A stretch of 42,998 nucleotides of DNA from an uncultured Mycoplasmatota bacterium (GTDB lineage: Bacteria > Bacillota_I > Bacilli_A > RF39 > UBA660): the NCBI GenBank assembly GCA_946488855.1, contig CAMLWC010000009.1, positions 1-42,998 on the forward strand, in the 5' to 3' direction. Both the position numbers and the translations under genes were made by a program. Positions within the stretch are counted from its first letter, which is position 1, and every line of letters begins with the position of its first letter. The notes under the pieces were generated by a model that was given only the letters and a program-made list of their open reading frames with translations, ran no database searches and was not told the origin of the DNA. Below, one piece after another: positions 31,659 through 39,823 of the stretch.

Positions 31659-32843
31659 ATGAAAAAATTATTTTGGCTATTTTTAATATTATTGTCTGGA
31701 TGTTCTTATCAAGAAAAAATTGTTGAAACACCAAAGCCACAAATTGAGACAATTGAAGATAAAGTATTAAATATTATGAATAATATGACAATTGAAGAAA
31801 AAATTGGTCAAATGTTGATGATATATGATACTCATAATATAGTAAACGAAAAATTAATTGATTTTATGAATGATATAAAACCAAGTGGATTTATTATTAA
31901 TCAAAGTAATATTACTACATTATCTAAGACTAAAAAATATATATACGATTTAAAATTAAATAGTAAAATACCTTTAATTATTTCGATTGATCAAGAAGGA
32001 GGCGTTGTTCAAAGATTACAAGGATTACAGGATAAAAAGGCTACTTATATTCCTAGTATGTATGAGTTGGGAAAAACTGAAGATACTAATTTGGCCTATC
32101 AAGTTGGTAAAGTTATGGCTGAAGATATGAGAGTATTAGGAATTAATGTTGTAAATGGCCCTGTTTGTGATATATTTTCCAATCCTAATAATAAAGTTAT
32201 TGGTACTAGAAGTTTCGGTAGTGATAAAAATTTAGTTGCTAGTATGTGCACTAGTTTAGGTAAAGGATTAGAAGATAATGGTATCATAGCTATTTATAAA
32301 CATTTTCCTGGTCATGGAGACACTGCTGTTGATTCTCATACATCTTTACCAATAATTAATAAAACTTATGAAGAAATATTAGATAATGAAATAGTTCCTT
32401 TTAAAAAAGCAATTGAAAATGGTGCTAAAATAATAATGACTGGACATATTGCATTTCCAAAGATAACTAACGAAATAGTTCCTGCAACTTTATCTAAAAA
32501 AATAATAACAGATTTATTAAAAAATCAATTAGGATTTGATGGACTTGTTATGACTGATGCCTTAAATATGGGAGCATTAAACAATAATTATACTGATGAA
32601 GAAATATATATAATGGCAATAAATGCTGGAGTTGATATATTGTTAATGCCTAATAATGCTTATAATGCAATTAAAACAATTAAAGAAAATATTTCTATTG
32701 ATAGGATAAATCAATCAGTAAAAAAAATATTGTTATTTAAGTATACATATTTAAATGATAATGTTTTAGATGAATCTTATTTCAATAGTTTAGAACACCA
32801 AAATATTATAAATATAATAAAAAATCAGGAGTTACCTGATTAA
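31659..32843 (+). CDS. nagZ: Beta-N-acetylhexosaminidase NagZ-like lipoprotein (GH3)
   Basis: 394 residues. A lipoprotein signal peptide ends in the lipobox LLSGC with Cys15. The GH3 domain follows, with the signature KHFPGHGDT (214-222; His219 and Asp221 form the unusual catalytic dyad) and the nucleophile Asp300 in VMTDALNMGAL. It would remove GlcNAc from cell-wall fragments or other glycans outside the membrane. Bacillota NagZ proteins are often lipoproteins with a second domain; here the chain stops after the barrel. It has AAGGGG upstream of the ATG and may be cotranscribed with the ABC gene (34-base gap). Confidence 0.92.
   Translation: MKKLFWLFLILLSGCSYQEKIVETPKPQIETIEDKVLNIMNNMTIEEKIGQMLMIYDTHNIVNEKLIDFMNDIKPSGFIINQSNITTLSKTKKYIYDLKLNSKIPLIISIDQEGGVVQRLQGLQDKKATYIPSMYELGKTEDTNLAYQVGKVMAEDMRVLGINVVNGPVCDIFSNPNNKVIGTRSFGSDKNLVASMCTSLGKGLEDNGIIAIYKHFPGHGDTAVDSHTSLPIINKTYEEILDNEIVPFKKAIENGAKIIMTGHIAFPKITNEIVPATLSKKIITDLLKNQLGFDGLVMTDALNMGALNNNYTDEEIYIMAINAGVDILLMPNNAYNAIKTIKENISIDRINQSVKKILLFKYTYLNDNVLDESYFNSLEHQNIINIIKNQELPD
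32817..32841 (-). terminator. Terminator of tRNA-Lys, overlapping the end of nagZ
   Basis: On the minus strand AATCAGG, loop TAACT, CCTGATT (arms at plus 32835-32841 and 32823-32829) followed by a run of T, 11 bases after the CCA end of the tRNA. On the plus strand the same hairpin covers the end of nagZ, whose stop TAA begins at 32841, but has a poorer T tract. Confidence 0.7.
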
Positions 32844-32852
32844 TATTTTAAA

Positions 32853-32928
32853 TGGTGTCCCGTTAGGGGCTCGAACCCTAGACCCACAGATTAAGAGTCT
32901 GTTGCTCTACCAACTGAGCTAACGAGAC
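32853..32928 (-). tRNA. tRNA-Lys(CTT)
   Basis: 76 bases including an encoded CCA. The acceptor pairs GTCTCGT with ACGGGAC (one T-G), the D arm is GCTCAGTTGGTAGAGC, and the anticodon stem ACAGA/TCTGT encloses the loop CTCTTAA with anticodon CTT (plus 32893-32895). The T arm contains GGTTCGAGCC. It decodes AAG. It stands alone between an upstream consensus-like promoter and a terminator hairpin. Confidence 0.97.
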
Positions 32929-32938
32929 ATACAAATAG

Positions 32939-32966
32939 ATTATAGCATATTTTTAATAAATATCAA
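32939..32966 (-). promoter_or_regulatory. Promoter of tRNA-Lys
   Basis: On the minus strand TTGATA (plus 32961-32966), 16 bases, TGC-TATAAT (TATAAT at plus 32939-32944, extended -10), ending 10 bases before the tRNA. Confidence 0.75.
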
Positions 32967-33054
32967 ATAGTTTTAAAAAAATTAACGAAAAAAAATCAAT
33001 TTCATATAATATAATAGCCATAATATATTATAAAATAAGGGAAAATTATCCGAT

Positions 33055-33083
33055 TTGCATTATTTTTAAAATTATGGTACAAT
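33055..33083 (+). promoter_or_regulatory. Promoter of secG
   Basis: TTGCAT at 33055-33060, 17 bases, TACAAT at 33078-33083 with TGG in front (extended -10). The rest of the gap between the tRNA and this site shows nothing further. Confidence 0.65.
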
Positions 33084-33112
33084 ATAACTCGTTCGAGGAG
33101 GAATGTATTAAA

Positions 33113-33328
33113 ATGTTACAAATTTTATTAATAATAATTTCAATTTTATTAATTTCTATAGTATTATTACAAGCAGGTAAAGCCGAAAGTGCTTCTAATG
33201 TAATAACTGGTGGTAGTGATGCTTTATTTGCTAACAGAAAAGAACGTGGTGGCGAATTATTTATAACTAGATTAACGATGGTGTTAGGTCTATTATTCTT
33301 TGTCATTTGTTTAGTTATTGGATTTTAG
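33113..33328 (+). CDS. secG: Protein translocase subunit SecG
   Basis: 71 residues, the usual size. A first span (LQILLIIISILLISIVLLQ) is followed by the typical cytoplasmic loop AGKAESASNVITGGSDALFANRKERGGE-like region and a second span (LTMVLGLLFFVICLVIGF). SecG assists SecYE in protein export. The ATG at 33113 is preceded by GAGGAGG at a somewhat long distance (11 bases); a longer frame from 33074 would start at the -10 box of the promoter and is rejected. Its stop codon lies in its terminator hairpin. Confidence 0.93.
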   Translation: MLQILLIIISILLISIVLLQAGKAESASNVITGGSDALFANRKERGGELFITRLTMVLGLLFFVICLVIGF

Positions 33329-33349
33329 AGTTTGAATAAACTCTTTTTT
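33327..33349 (+). terminator. Terminator of secG across its stop codon
   Basis: AGAGTTT (33327-33333), loop GAAT, AAACTCT (33338-33344), then T tract. The stop TAG is at 33326-33328. Confidence 0.75.
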
Positions 33350-33394
33350 CTTTATTTAATTTTAAAAATATGGTATCATTAAATAGGTGGTAGT

Positions 33395-34891
33395 ATGTTA
33401 AAAAAAACATTAGATTTTTTAACTCATAGAATATTTATAGTTGGAATTTTATTGATTATTCAATTAATTGTTTTAATTTTGATAATTAATAAATTTGAAG
33501 AATATGGTTGGTACTTTTATTTTGTGTTTTATATAATAGGTATTTTGGCATTATTAAAAATAATTAATAATAAATCAAATCCTAGTTATAAAATAGCTTG
33601 GATTATACCAGTTTTAACAATTCCAATATTTGGAACTTTGTTTTATATGTTATTTGGAAATAAATCAAAAAAATATGCAGTAATAAATAAAAAATTAGTT
33701 CAAAATGAAAATACAATAAAAAAAATAAAAGATATAGATTTAAATTTTTATAATCAAGCAAATTATTTATATCAAAATGCTAATTATCCAGTATATGACA
33801 GTACTTATACTGAATATTTAGAAATTGGAGAAAAATATTATAAAAGGTTAATAGAAGAATTAAAAAAAGCAAAAAAATATATTTTTATGCAATATTTTAT
33901 TATTCAAGAAGGAAAGTTTTGGAATGAAATATTAGAAGTTTTAAAGCAAAAAGTTGAAGAAGGTGTTGATGTAAGAATAATATATGATGATATTGGTTGT
34001 ATTGTAACATTGCCTAATAAATATTATTTAAAATTAAAATCTTTAGGTATTAAAGCTTGTTCTTTTAATAAATTTATTCCAGTTTTAACAGCAAAATTAA
34101 ATAATAGGGATCATAGAAAAATAACTATTATTGATGGTATTGTTGGAATAACAGGTGGTATTAATTTAGCTGATGAATATATTAATGAATATCAAAAATA
34201 TGGCCATTGGAAAGATAATGGAATTTTATTAAAAGGTAAAGCAACTTGGAGTTTAACAATTATTTTTTTAACTTTATGGGACCATATAAATCATAACAAT
34301 GAAGATTATAATTTATTTAAACCAACATATGAAGATTTAAAAGTTAAAGGATTTGTACAACCTTATGATGATAATCCATTAGATGAAGAAAGAGTTAGTG
34401 AAACTGTTTGTCTAAATTTAATAAATAAAGCTAAGAAAAATATTTATATTACAACACCTTATTTAATAATTGATAACGAATTAGAAAATGCTTTATGTAT
34501 AGCTGCCAAAAGTGGTATTGATGTAAGAATTATAACACCAGGAATTCCAGATAAAAAAATTGTTAATGAAGTAACTAAAGCATATTATAATAATTTATTA
34601 GAAAGTGGTGTCAAAATATATGAATATAGCAAAGGCTTTATTCATGCTAAAACATTTTTAGTTGATGATGAAATTGCTACTATTGGTACAGTAAATTTAG
34701 ATTATAGAAGTTTATATTTACATTTTGAGTGTGGTGTTTTAATGTTTCAAACTGAAGCTATAAAATATATAAAAAAAGATCTAGAAGAAACTATAAAAAT
34801 ATCTAAAGAAATAAATTTAAATGATACGAAAGTAAGTTTATTTACAAATTTAAAAAGAGCAATTTTAAAATTGTTTGCTCCTTTAATGTAG
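33395..34891 (+). CDS. cls: Cardiolipin synthase
   Basis: 498 residues. Two N-terminal membrane spans with a short loop (the PLDc_N region, about 10-90) precede two phospholipase D motifs: H240-R-K242-x4-D247 in NRDHRKITIIDG, and H417-A-K419-x4-D424 in IHAKTFLVDD. It joins two phosphatidylglycerol molecules to make cardiolipin at the membrane. Both catalytic motifs are complete. The ribosome site is AGGTGGT. The last nine bases overlap the stop of the XRE regulator on the other strand. Confidence 0.95.
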   Translation: MLKKTLDFLTHRIFIVGILLIIQLIVLILIINKFEEYGWYFYFVFYIIGILALLKIINNKSNPSYKIAWIIPVLTIPIFGTLFYMLFGNKSKKYAVINKKLVQNENTIKKIKDIDLNFYNQANYLYQNANYPVYDSTYTEYLEIGEKYYKRLIEELKKAKKYIFMQYFIIQEGKFWNEILEVLKQKVEEGVDVRIIYDDIGCIVTLPNKYYLKLKSLGIKACSFNKFIPVLTAKLNNRDHRKITIIDGIVGITGGINLADEYINEYQKYGHWKDNGILLKGKATWSLTIIFLTLWDHINHNNEDYNLFKPTYEDLKVKGFVQPYDDNPLDEERVSETVCLNLINKAKKNIYITTPYLIIDNELENALCIAAKSGIDVRIITPGIPDKKIVNEVTKAYYNNLLESGVKIYEYSKGFIHAKTFLVDDEIATIGTVNLDYRSLYLHFECGVLMFQTEAIKYIKKDLEETIKISKEINLNDTKVSLFTNLKRAILKLFAPLM

Positions 34892-35122
34892 TCCTTTGAA
34901 AAATTCTTCAATTGGAATATTTAATTTTTTAGATAAAATATATAAAAACTCTAAACTAAATGTTTGGTAACTATCATTTTCTATATTAGCGATAGTGCCC
35001 TCACTATATTGTATTAAATCTGCTAATTGGACTTGAGTAAGTCCTTTTTCTTTTCTAATTCTTTTAATATTTTTTCCTACTATTACATATATATATTTAT
35101 TATTATTTTTATCAATTTTCAT
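34883..35122 (-). CDS. XRE-family helix-turn-helix regulator
   Basis: 79 residues, a bare Cro/C1-type DNA-binding domain: VGKNIKRIRKEKGLTQVQLADLIQYSEGTIANIENDSYQTFSLEFLYILSKKLNI-type layout with recognition helix around SEGTIANIEN. No ligand domain. The ATG at 35122 follows AGGTGG. It faces a second small XRE gene across a 105-base gap, so the two may cross-regulate. Confidence 0.88.
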   Translation of the reverse strand: MKIDKNNNKYIYVIVGKNIKRIRKEKGLTQVQLADLIQYSEGTIANIENDSYQTFSLEFLYILSKKLNIPIEEFFKGLH

Positions 35123-35200
35123 TCATACCACCTAATTAAATCTTCTCATACACAAATAGAAAACGACTACATTTAATATATGTACTTTATTTTAAAAATA

Positions 35201-35209
35201 TGTTAAAAT
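35201..35209 (+). promoter_or_regulatory. Extended -10 of the second XRE gene, with a nearby short inverted repeat
   Basis: TGT-TAAAAT at 35201-35209; no good -35 is visible. Upstream, TACAT and ATGTA form a short inverted repeat (about 35168-35184), a possible operator between the two divergent regulators. Confidence 0.35.
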
Positions 35210-35227
35210 AATTATGGAAGGATGAAA

Positions 35228-35470
35228 ATGAAAAGAGATTATTTTAAAAAATTACAAGAATTAAGAATTAGTAAAGGATATACATATCAAAGAATGGCTG
35301 ACAAATTAAAAATCAGTAAATGTTTTTATTGGCAAATTGAAAATAAACAAAGAAGTTTAACTTATAAGATGGCTTTTAAAATAGCAAGTATTTTAAATAC
35401 TAAACCTGATAAATTATTTTTAGATGAATTAAAGGAGGATATTAAATATTTTGACAAATACAAAAAATAA
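35228..35470 (+). CDS. XRE-family helix-turn-helix regulator
   Basis: 80 residues, a lone helix-turn-helix domain: LQELRISKGYTYQRMADKLKISKCFYWQIENKQRSLTYKMAFKIASILNTKPDKLF-like order with recognition helix near SKCFYWQIEN. The ATG at 35228 is placed properly after GGAAGG; an in-frame ATG at 35222 touches the ribosome site. The prepilin-like gene follows after 26 bases, so the two are probably in one operon. Confidence 0.85.
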   Translation: MKRDYFKKLQELRISKGYTYQRMADKLKISKCFYWQIENKQRSLTYKMAFKIASILNTKPDKLFLDELKEDIKYFDKYKK

Positions 35471-35496
35471 TGTAATAAAATTAGGAGATGAAATAT

Positions 35497-36243
35497 GTGA
35501 TTAAAGAAAAATTTAATAAAGCATTTACATTAATAGAATTATTAGGAGTATTAATATTATTAGCTGTAATAGCTTTAATAACATTTCCAATAATAGATAA
35601 AGTATTATCTAATGCGAAAAACGAAGCATACGAAAGGCAAAAAGATAGTATAATTGAAGCAGCAAGATTATATGTGACAACAAATGGTAATTATAGTACA
35701 AACCAAACACAATTAAGTTTTCAAACATTGATAGATTCAGGATTTTTAAAAGAAGGAGAAATATTAGATCCAAGAGATTCTTCTAAGGAAATGCCAGGAT
35801 GTATAGTATATAATTGGGATGAATCTAAAAATCAATATACATTTGAATATAGTGAGGATTGTGTGGTAGCAACCCCAGCAGAATGTTTTACTTACCAAGA
35901 TTATGAAGATGGTGTTGAAATAACTGATTATGATGAATCTTGTGGTGGATATGATGTAGTAATTCCTGATATAATTGATGGAAAAAAAGTGTTATCAATA
36001 TATGAGTGGTCACTTAATGGGAAAGGATTGACAAGTGTAAAATTTTCTGAAAATATTAAAAATATTGGTAGTTATGCATTTATTTGGAATAATTTTACAA
36101 AAATTGATTTGTCTATACTAATAAATATTAATTACATTGATAAAACAGCTTTTTGTGCTAATAATAATGAATTGACACGTGATAATTTTGTTGGCATTAA
36201 AGAATATACTTATGATTATTTTAATTTTAATTGTCCTCTTTAA
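35497..36243 (+). CDS. Prepilin-type protein with BspA-like leucine-rich repeat
   Basis: 248 residues. The N-terminus is a type IV prepilin signal: basic leader, then A9-F10-T-L-I-E14-L-L with the conserved Glu at mature position 5 and a hydrophobic helix. The residue before the cut is Ala rather than the usual Gly. A pseudopilin-like helix (LSNAKNEAYERQKDSIIEAARLYV) follows. The C-terminal part (about 150-225) resembles BspA-type repeats: VVIPDIIDGKKVLSI, LTSVKFSENIKNIGSYAF, FTKIDLS. It has several cysteines. It would sit on the cell surface in a pilus-like fibre. GTG at 35497 has the better distance to AGGAGA; an ATG at 35488 is the alternative start. Confidence 0.75.
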   Translation: MIKEKFNKAFTLIELLGVLILLAVIALITFPIIDKVLSNAKNEAYERQKDSIIEAARLYVTTNGNYSTNQTQLSFQTLIDSGFLKEGEILDPRDSSKEMPGCIVYNWDESKNQYTFEYSEDCVVATPAECFTYQDYEDGVEITDYDESCGGYDVVIPDIIDGKKVLSIYEWSLNGKGLTSVKFSENIKNIGSYAFIWNNFTKIDLSILININYIDKTAFCANNNELTRDNFVGIKEYTYDYFNFNCPL

Positions 36244-36269
36244 CTTTATTTTTAAATAAAGTTTTTTTT
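36242..36269 (+). terminator. Terminator of the prepilin-like gene at its stop codon
   Basis: AACTTTATT (36242-36250), loop TTTA, AATAAAGTT (36255-36263), then T tract. The stop TAA overlaps the first arm. Confidence 0.8.
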
Positions 36270-36346
36270 ACATATAAATTACAACATAAATCAAAAATAA
36301 TAGATAAAATTTAAGACTTATGATATAATGTTGCTAGGGTGTAATT

Positions 36347-37366
36347 ATGAATATATATAACTATACAATTAAACAATTAGAAGACTATTTTATAAGTAAA
36401 GGTGAGAAGAAGTTCAAAGCAACTCAAGTGTTTGAATGGTTATATCAAAAAAGAGTAAAATCATTTGATGAAATGACTAATATAAAAAAAGAAGTTATTA
36501 GTTATTTAAAAGAAGATTTTAAAATAAATAGTTTAGAAATATTAACAAAACAAGAGGATGTTGATGTAATTAAATATTTATTTAAATTAGAAGATAATAA
36601 CAAAATTGAAGCAGTATTAATGAAACATGATTATGGTAATTCTTTATGTGTATCTAGTCAAGTTGGATGTAATATGGGATGTAGATTTTGTGAAAGTGGT
36701 AGACTAAAAAAAGTTAGAAATTTAAATACTAGTGAAATGGTTTTACAATTACTTAAAATAGAGGAAGATTTAAATATAAGAATATCTCATTTAGTTTTAA
36801 TGGGAATAGGTGAACCATTTGATAATTATGAAAATGTTATTAATTTTATAGATATTATTAATACACCTAAAGGAATTGCTTTAGGAAGTAGACATATAAC
36901 AGTATCTACTTGTGGGATAATTCCTAAAATAAAAGAATTTATTAAAGATGGTAAACAAGTTAATTTGGCTATATCTTTACATGCATCTAATGATAAATTA
37001 AGAAACGAATTAATGCCAATAAGTAAAGTTTATAAATTAGATGATTTAATGAAAACAATAAAAGAATATATTAAACAAACTAATAGAAGAGTAACATTTG
37101 AATATATTTTATTAAAAGGTATCAATGATAGATATGAAAATGCTATAGAATTATCTAAATTATTAAAAGGTATGAATTGTTATGTTAATTTAATACCTTA
37201 TAATGAGACTAGTCACATTGAATTTAAAAAAAGTGATCAAGATACTATTTTAAAGTTTTATGATACCTTGAAAAAAAACAATATTGGCGTAACGATTAGA
37301 AGAGAATTTGGAAAAAAAGTAAGTGCAGCTTGTGGACAATTAAGAGCCAATTACAAGGAGGAATAA
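36347..37366 (+). CDS. rlmN: Dual-specificity rRNA/tRNA methyltransferase RlmN
   Basis: 339 residues. A radical SAM cluster motif Cys108-x3-Cys112-x2-Cys115 (CNMGCRFC), the RlmN block GNSLCVSSQVGCNMGCRFCESG, LVLMGIGEPFDNYENV, and the C-terminal catalytic Cys329 in SAACGQL are present. It makes C2-methyladenosine at A2503 of 23S rRNA and in some tRNAs. It opens the kinase-phosphatase block as in Bacillus. The promoter has TGA-TATAAT (36321-36329) but a weak -35. The phosphatase gene starts one base after its stop codon. Confidence 0.96.
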   Translation: MNIYNYTIKQLEDYFISKGEKKFKATQVFEWLYQKRVKSFDEMTNIKKEVISYLKEDFKINSLEILTKQEDVDVIKYLFKLEDNNKIEAVLMKHDYGNSLCVSSQVGCNMGCRFCESGRLKKVRNLNTSEMVLQLLKIEEDLNIRISHLVLMGIGEPFDNYENVINFIDIINTPKGIALGSRHITVSTCGIIPKIKEFIKDGKQVNLAISLHASNDKLRNELMPISKVYKLDDLMKTIKEYIKQTNRRVTFEYILLKGINDRYENAIELSKLLKGMNCYVNLIPYNETSHIEFKKSDQDTILKFYDTLKKNNIGVTIRREFGKKVSAACGQLRANYKEE

Positions 37367-37367
37367 T

Positions 37368-38108
37368 ATGGAATATGCATATATAACTGATACAGGAAAA
37401 GTAAGAGACCATAATGAAGATAGTGTTATTATAAATGAAAATAAAATGGGGGAAGTTTTATTAGCTGTTGCTGATGGTATGGGTGGTCACTGTGGTGGTG
37501 AAATTGCTTCTAGTATTGCAATTTCTCATATTGGTGATAGATTTAGAAAAATTAGTTCAGTAGGAACTAAAGAAGATGCTATCAGTTTTATTAAAGAAAT
37601 AGTAAGTGAAGCTAATGTATTATTATATAAATATACTAGTGAACATAAAGAAAGTTCTGGTATGGGAACAACTATTGTTTTAGCCATTGTTACTAAAGAT
37701 TTCTTATTATTTGGTAATATTGGGGATTCATCAGGATATGTTTTAAGAAAAAATAAACTTCATAAAATAACAACCGATCATACTTTAGTTAATTTATTAG
37801 TTAAATCTGGTGAATTATCTTTAGAAAAGGCTAAAGAACATCCAAGAAAAAATGTTTTAATGCGAGCTTTAGGAGCTACTAGTACAGTTGAAATGGATAT
37901 TTTTGATGTTGAGAGAGATGTCGATGGAATAATGCTATGTAGTGATGGATTAACAAATATGTTAGATGATGAACAAATAACTAAAGTATTATTAGATAAT
38001 GATATTTCAATTGAAGATAGATTAAAAAAATTAGTTGTTAAATGCAATAATAGAGGGGGAACAGATAATATTTCAGTTGCATTTTTAAAGGATGGTGTAA
38101 ATAAATGA
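37368..38108 (+). CDS. prpC: PP2C-type Ser/Thr protein phosphatase PrpC/Stp
   Basis: 246 residues. PPM family motifs: TDTGKVRDHNEDS, VADGMGGH (Asp36, Gly37 and neighbours), SGMGTTIVLAI, GNIGDSSGYVLR, and DGLTNML near the end, giving the metal-binding aspartates. It removes phosphate from Ser/Thr residues placed by the kinase encoded next. Overlap with the kinase gene by four bases (ATGA) means strict co-expression. Confidence 0.95.
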   Translation: MEYAYITDTGKVRDHNEDSVIINENKMGEVLLAVADGMGGHCGGEIASSIAISHIGDRFRKISSVGTKEDAISFIKEIVSEANVLLYKYTSEHKESSGMGTTIVLAIVTKDFLLFGNIGDSSGYVLRKNKLHKITTDHTLVNLLVKSGELSLEKAKEHPRKNVLMRALGATSTVEMDIFDVERDVDGIMLCSDGLTNMLDDEQITKVLLDNDISIEDRLKKLVVKCNNRGGTDNISVAFLKDGVNK

Positions 38109-39823
38109 TTGTAAAAGGGGATAAAATAAACGATAGATATCAAATTATCAAAACTATTGGTGAAGGTGGTATGGCTAATGTTTATTTAGCTAAAGATACA
38201 ATTTTAGATAGAAATGTTGCTGTTAAAGTATTAAGAGGAGATTTGGCTGATGATGAAAAGTTTGTAAGAAGATTCCAAAGAGAGGCTTTATCAGCTAGCA
38301 AATTAAATCATCCTAATATTGTAGAAATGTATGATGTTGGTGAAGATGATGGTAGATATTATATAGTTATGGAATATGTTCAAGGAAAAACTTTAAAAAG
38401 TTTAGTAAAAAAACGTGGAGCTTTAACTTTACCAGAAGTAATTGACATAATGACACAATTAACTAGTGCTATTATGTGTGCTCATGATAGTTATATAATT
38501 CATAGAGATATTAAACCACAAAATGTTATGATACTAGATGATGGTAGAGTAAAAATAATGGATTTTGGTATAGCTATGGCTTTAAATAGTAATGAATTAA
38601 CCCAAACTAATTCAGTAATGGGATCTGTTCATTATCTACCACCAGAACAAGCTAATGGTAGTGGTTCAACTATTAAATCAGATATTTATTCATTAGGAAT
38701 TTTAATGTATGAATTATTAACTGGTAAAGTTCCTTTTAAAGGTGATAACGCTGTTGAAATAGCTATTAAACAAATGAAAGAACCAATTCCTTCCATTTGT
38801 AAACAAAATCCTGATATACCACAATCAGTTGAAAATATAGTATTAAGAGCTTGTGCTAAAAATCCTAAAAATAGATATGATTCAGTAAGAGAAATGTATG
38901 ATGACATTAAATCATGTTTAACTGAAGATAATTTAAATCAAAAAAAATTAGTATATAAATATCCAGAACATGAATTGGAAGAAACAAAAGTAATGCCAAA
39001 TTTAAGTAGACTTAATAAAAAGCATGAGGAGGAAAGTGATGTGCCTAAAAAACAAAAAAAATCTAAAAAAGATAAAGCATTATGGATAACAGGTGGAATA
39101 TTTGCTGGATTAGTAGCTTTAATTTGTTTATTTATAATAATATATCCTAAACTAGTATCAGTCCCAGATGTAACGATACCAGATGTTAGTAATTTAACGG
39201 TAGTAGAAGCAGAAAGTAAATTAAAAGAATTAGGTTTATTAGTAGCAAGTGATGTTGAAGAAAAAGAAAACGATGAAATAGAGCCTGGAAAAGTAATAGG
39301 AACTAATCCACAAGTTGGTAGAACAGTAAAAGAGGGAACAGAAGTAACCATTATAATAGCTAAAGAAAGTGATAAAATTACAATAGAAGATTATACTGGT
39401 AAAGATTATCAAATTGTTAAAACTAATTTGGAAAATGCTGGATTAAATGTTATTGTAAATCCTAAAAAAATTAGTAAAGAAGATCAAGATAAATATAAAG
39501 AAAATCAAATTGTTGAACAAAGTGCAGCTGTTGATTCAAAATTAGATCCAGGAGATACAATTTTCTTATATTACGCAGTATTTACAATTGAATATCCTGA
39601 TTTTGTAAATGAAAATTATACTATTGATATGGTTCAAGAATTTTGTGATAAAAATGGAATAACTTTAGTAGTTCAATATCAAGTAAGTGATGAATATCCT
39701 AGTGAAACAATTATAAAACAAGATAGAACTGGAGAAGTAATCAGTGGTTCAACATTAACTATTACAGTAACTAAACAAACATCAACTGAACAACCAGAAG
39801 AAGTACCAGAAGGAACTGAATAA
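38105..39823 (+). CDS. prkC: PASTA-domain Ser/Thr kinase PrkC/Stk
   Basis: 572 residues. The cytoplasmic kinase (about 8-270) has GEGGMANVYLA, catalytic HRDIKPQN (H133-R134-D135) and DFG. A basic linker follows, one membrane span (about 325-349), then three PASTA repeats outside (about 353-420, 421-490, 491-562), with a short Pro/Glu tail. It senses muropeptides or lipid II and controls growth, division and, in spore formers, germination. The terminal base pair of its stop is shared with the start of rsgA. Confidence 0.96.
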   Translation: MIVKGDKINDRYQIIKTIGEGGMANVYLAKDTILDRNVAVKVLRGDLADDEKFVRRFQREALSASKLNHPNIVEMYDVGEDDGRYYIVMEYVQGKTLKSLVKKRGALTLPEVIDIMTQLTSAIMCAHDSYIIHRDIKPQNVMILDDGRVKIMDFGIAMALNSNELTQTNSVMGSVHYLPPEQANGSGSTIKSDIYSLGILMYELLTGKVPFKGDNAVEIAIKQMKEPIPSICKQNPDIPQSVENIVLRACAKNPKNRYDSVREMYDDIKSCLTEDNLNQKKLVYKYPEHELEETKVMPNLSRLNKKHEEESDVPKKQKKSKKDKALWITGGIFAGLVALICLFIIIYPKLVSVPDVTIPDVSNLTVVEAESKLKELGLLVASDVEEKENDEIEPGKVIGTNPQVGRTVKEGTEVTIIIAKESDKITIEDYTGKDYQIVKTNLENAGLNVIVNPKKISKEDQDKYKENQIVEQSAAVDSKLDPGDTIFLYYAVFTIEYPDFVNENYTIDMVQEFCDKNGITLVVQYQVSDEYPSETIIKQDRTGEVISGSTLTITVTKQTSTEQPEEVPEGTE

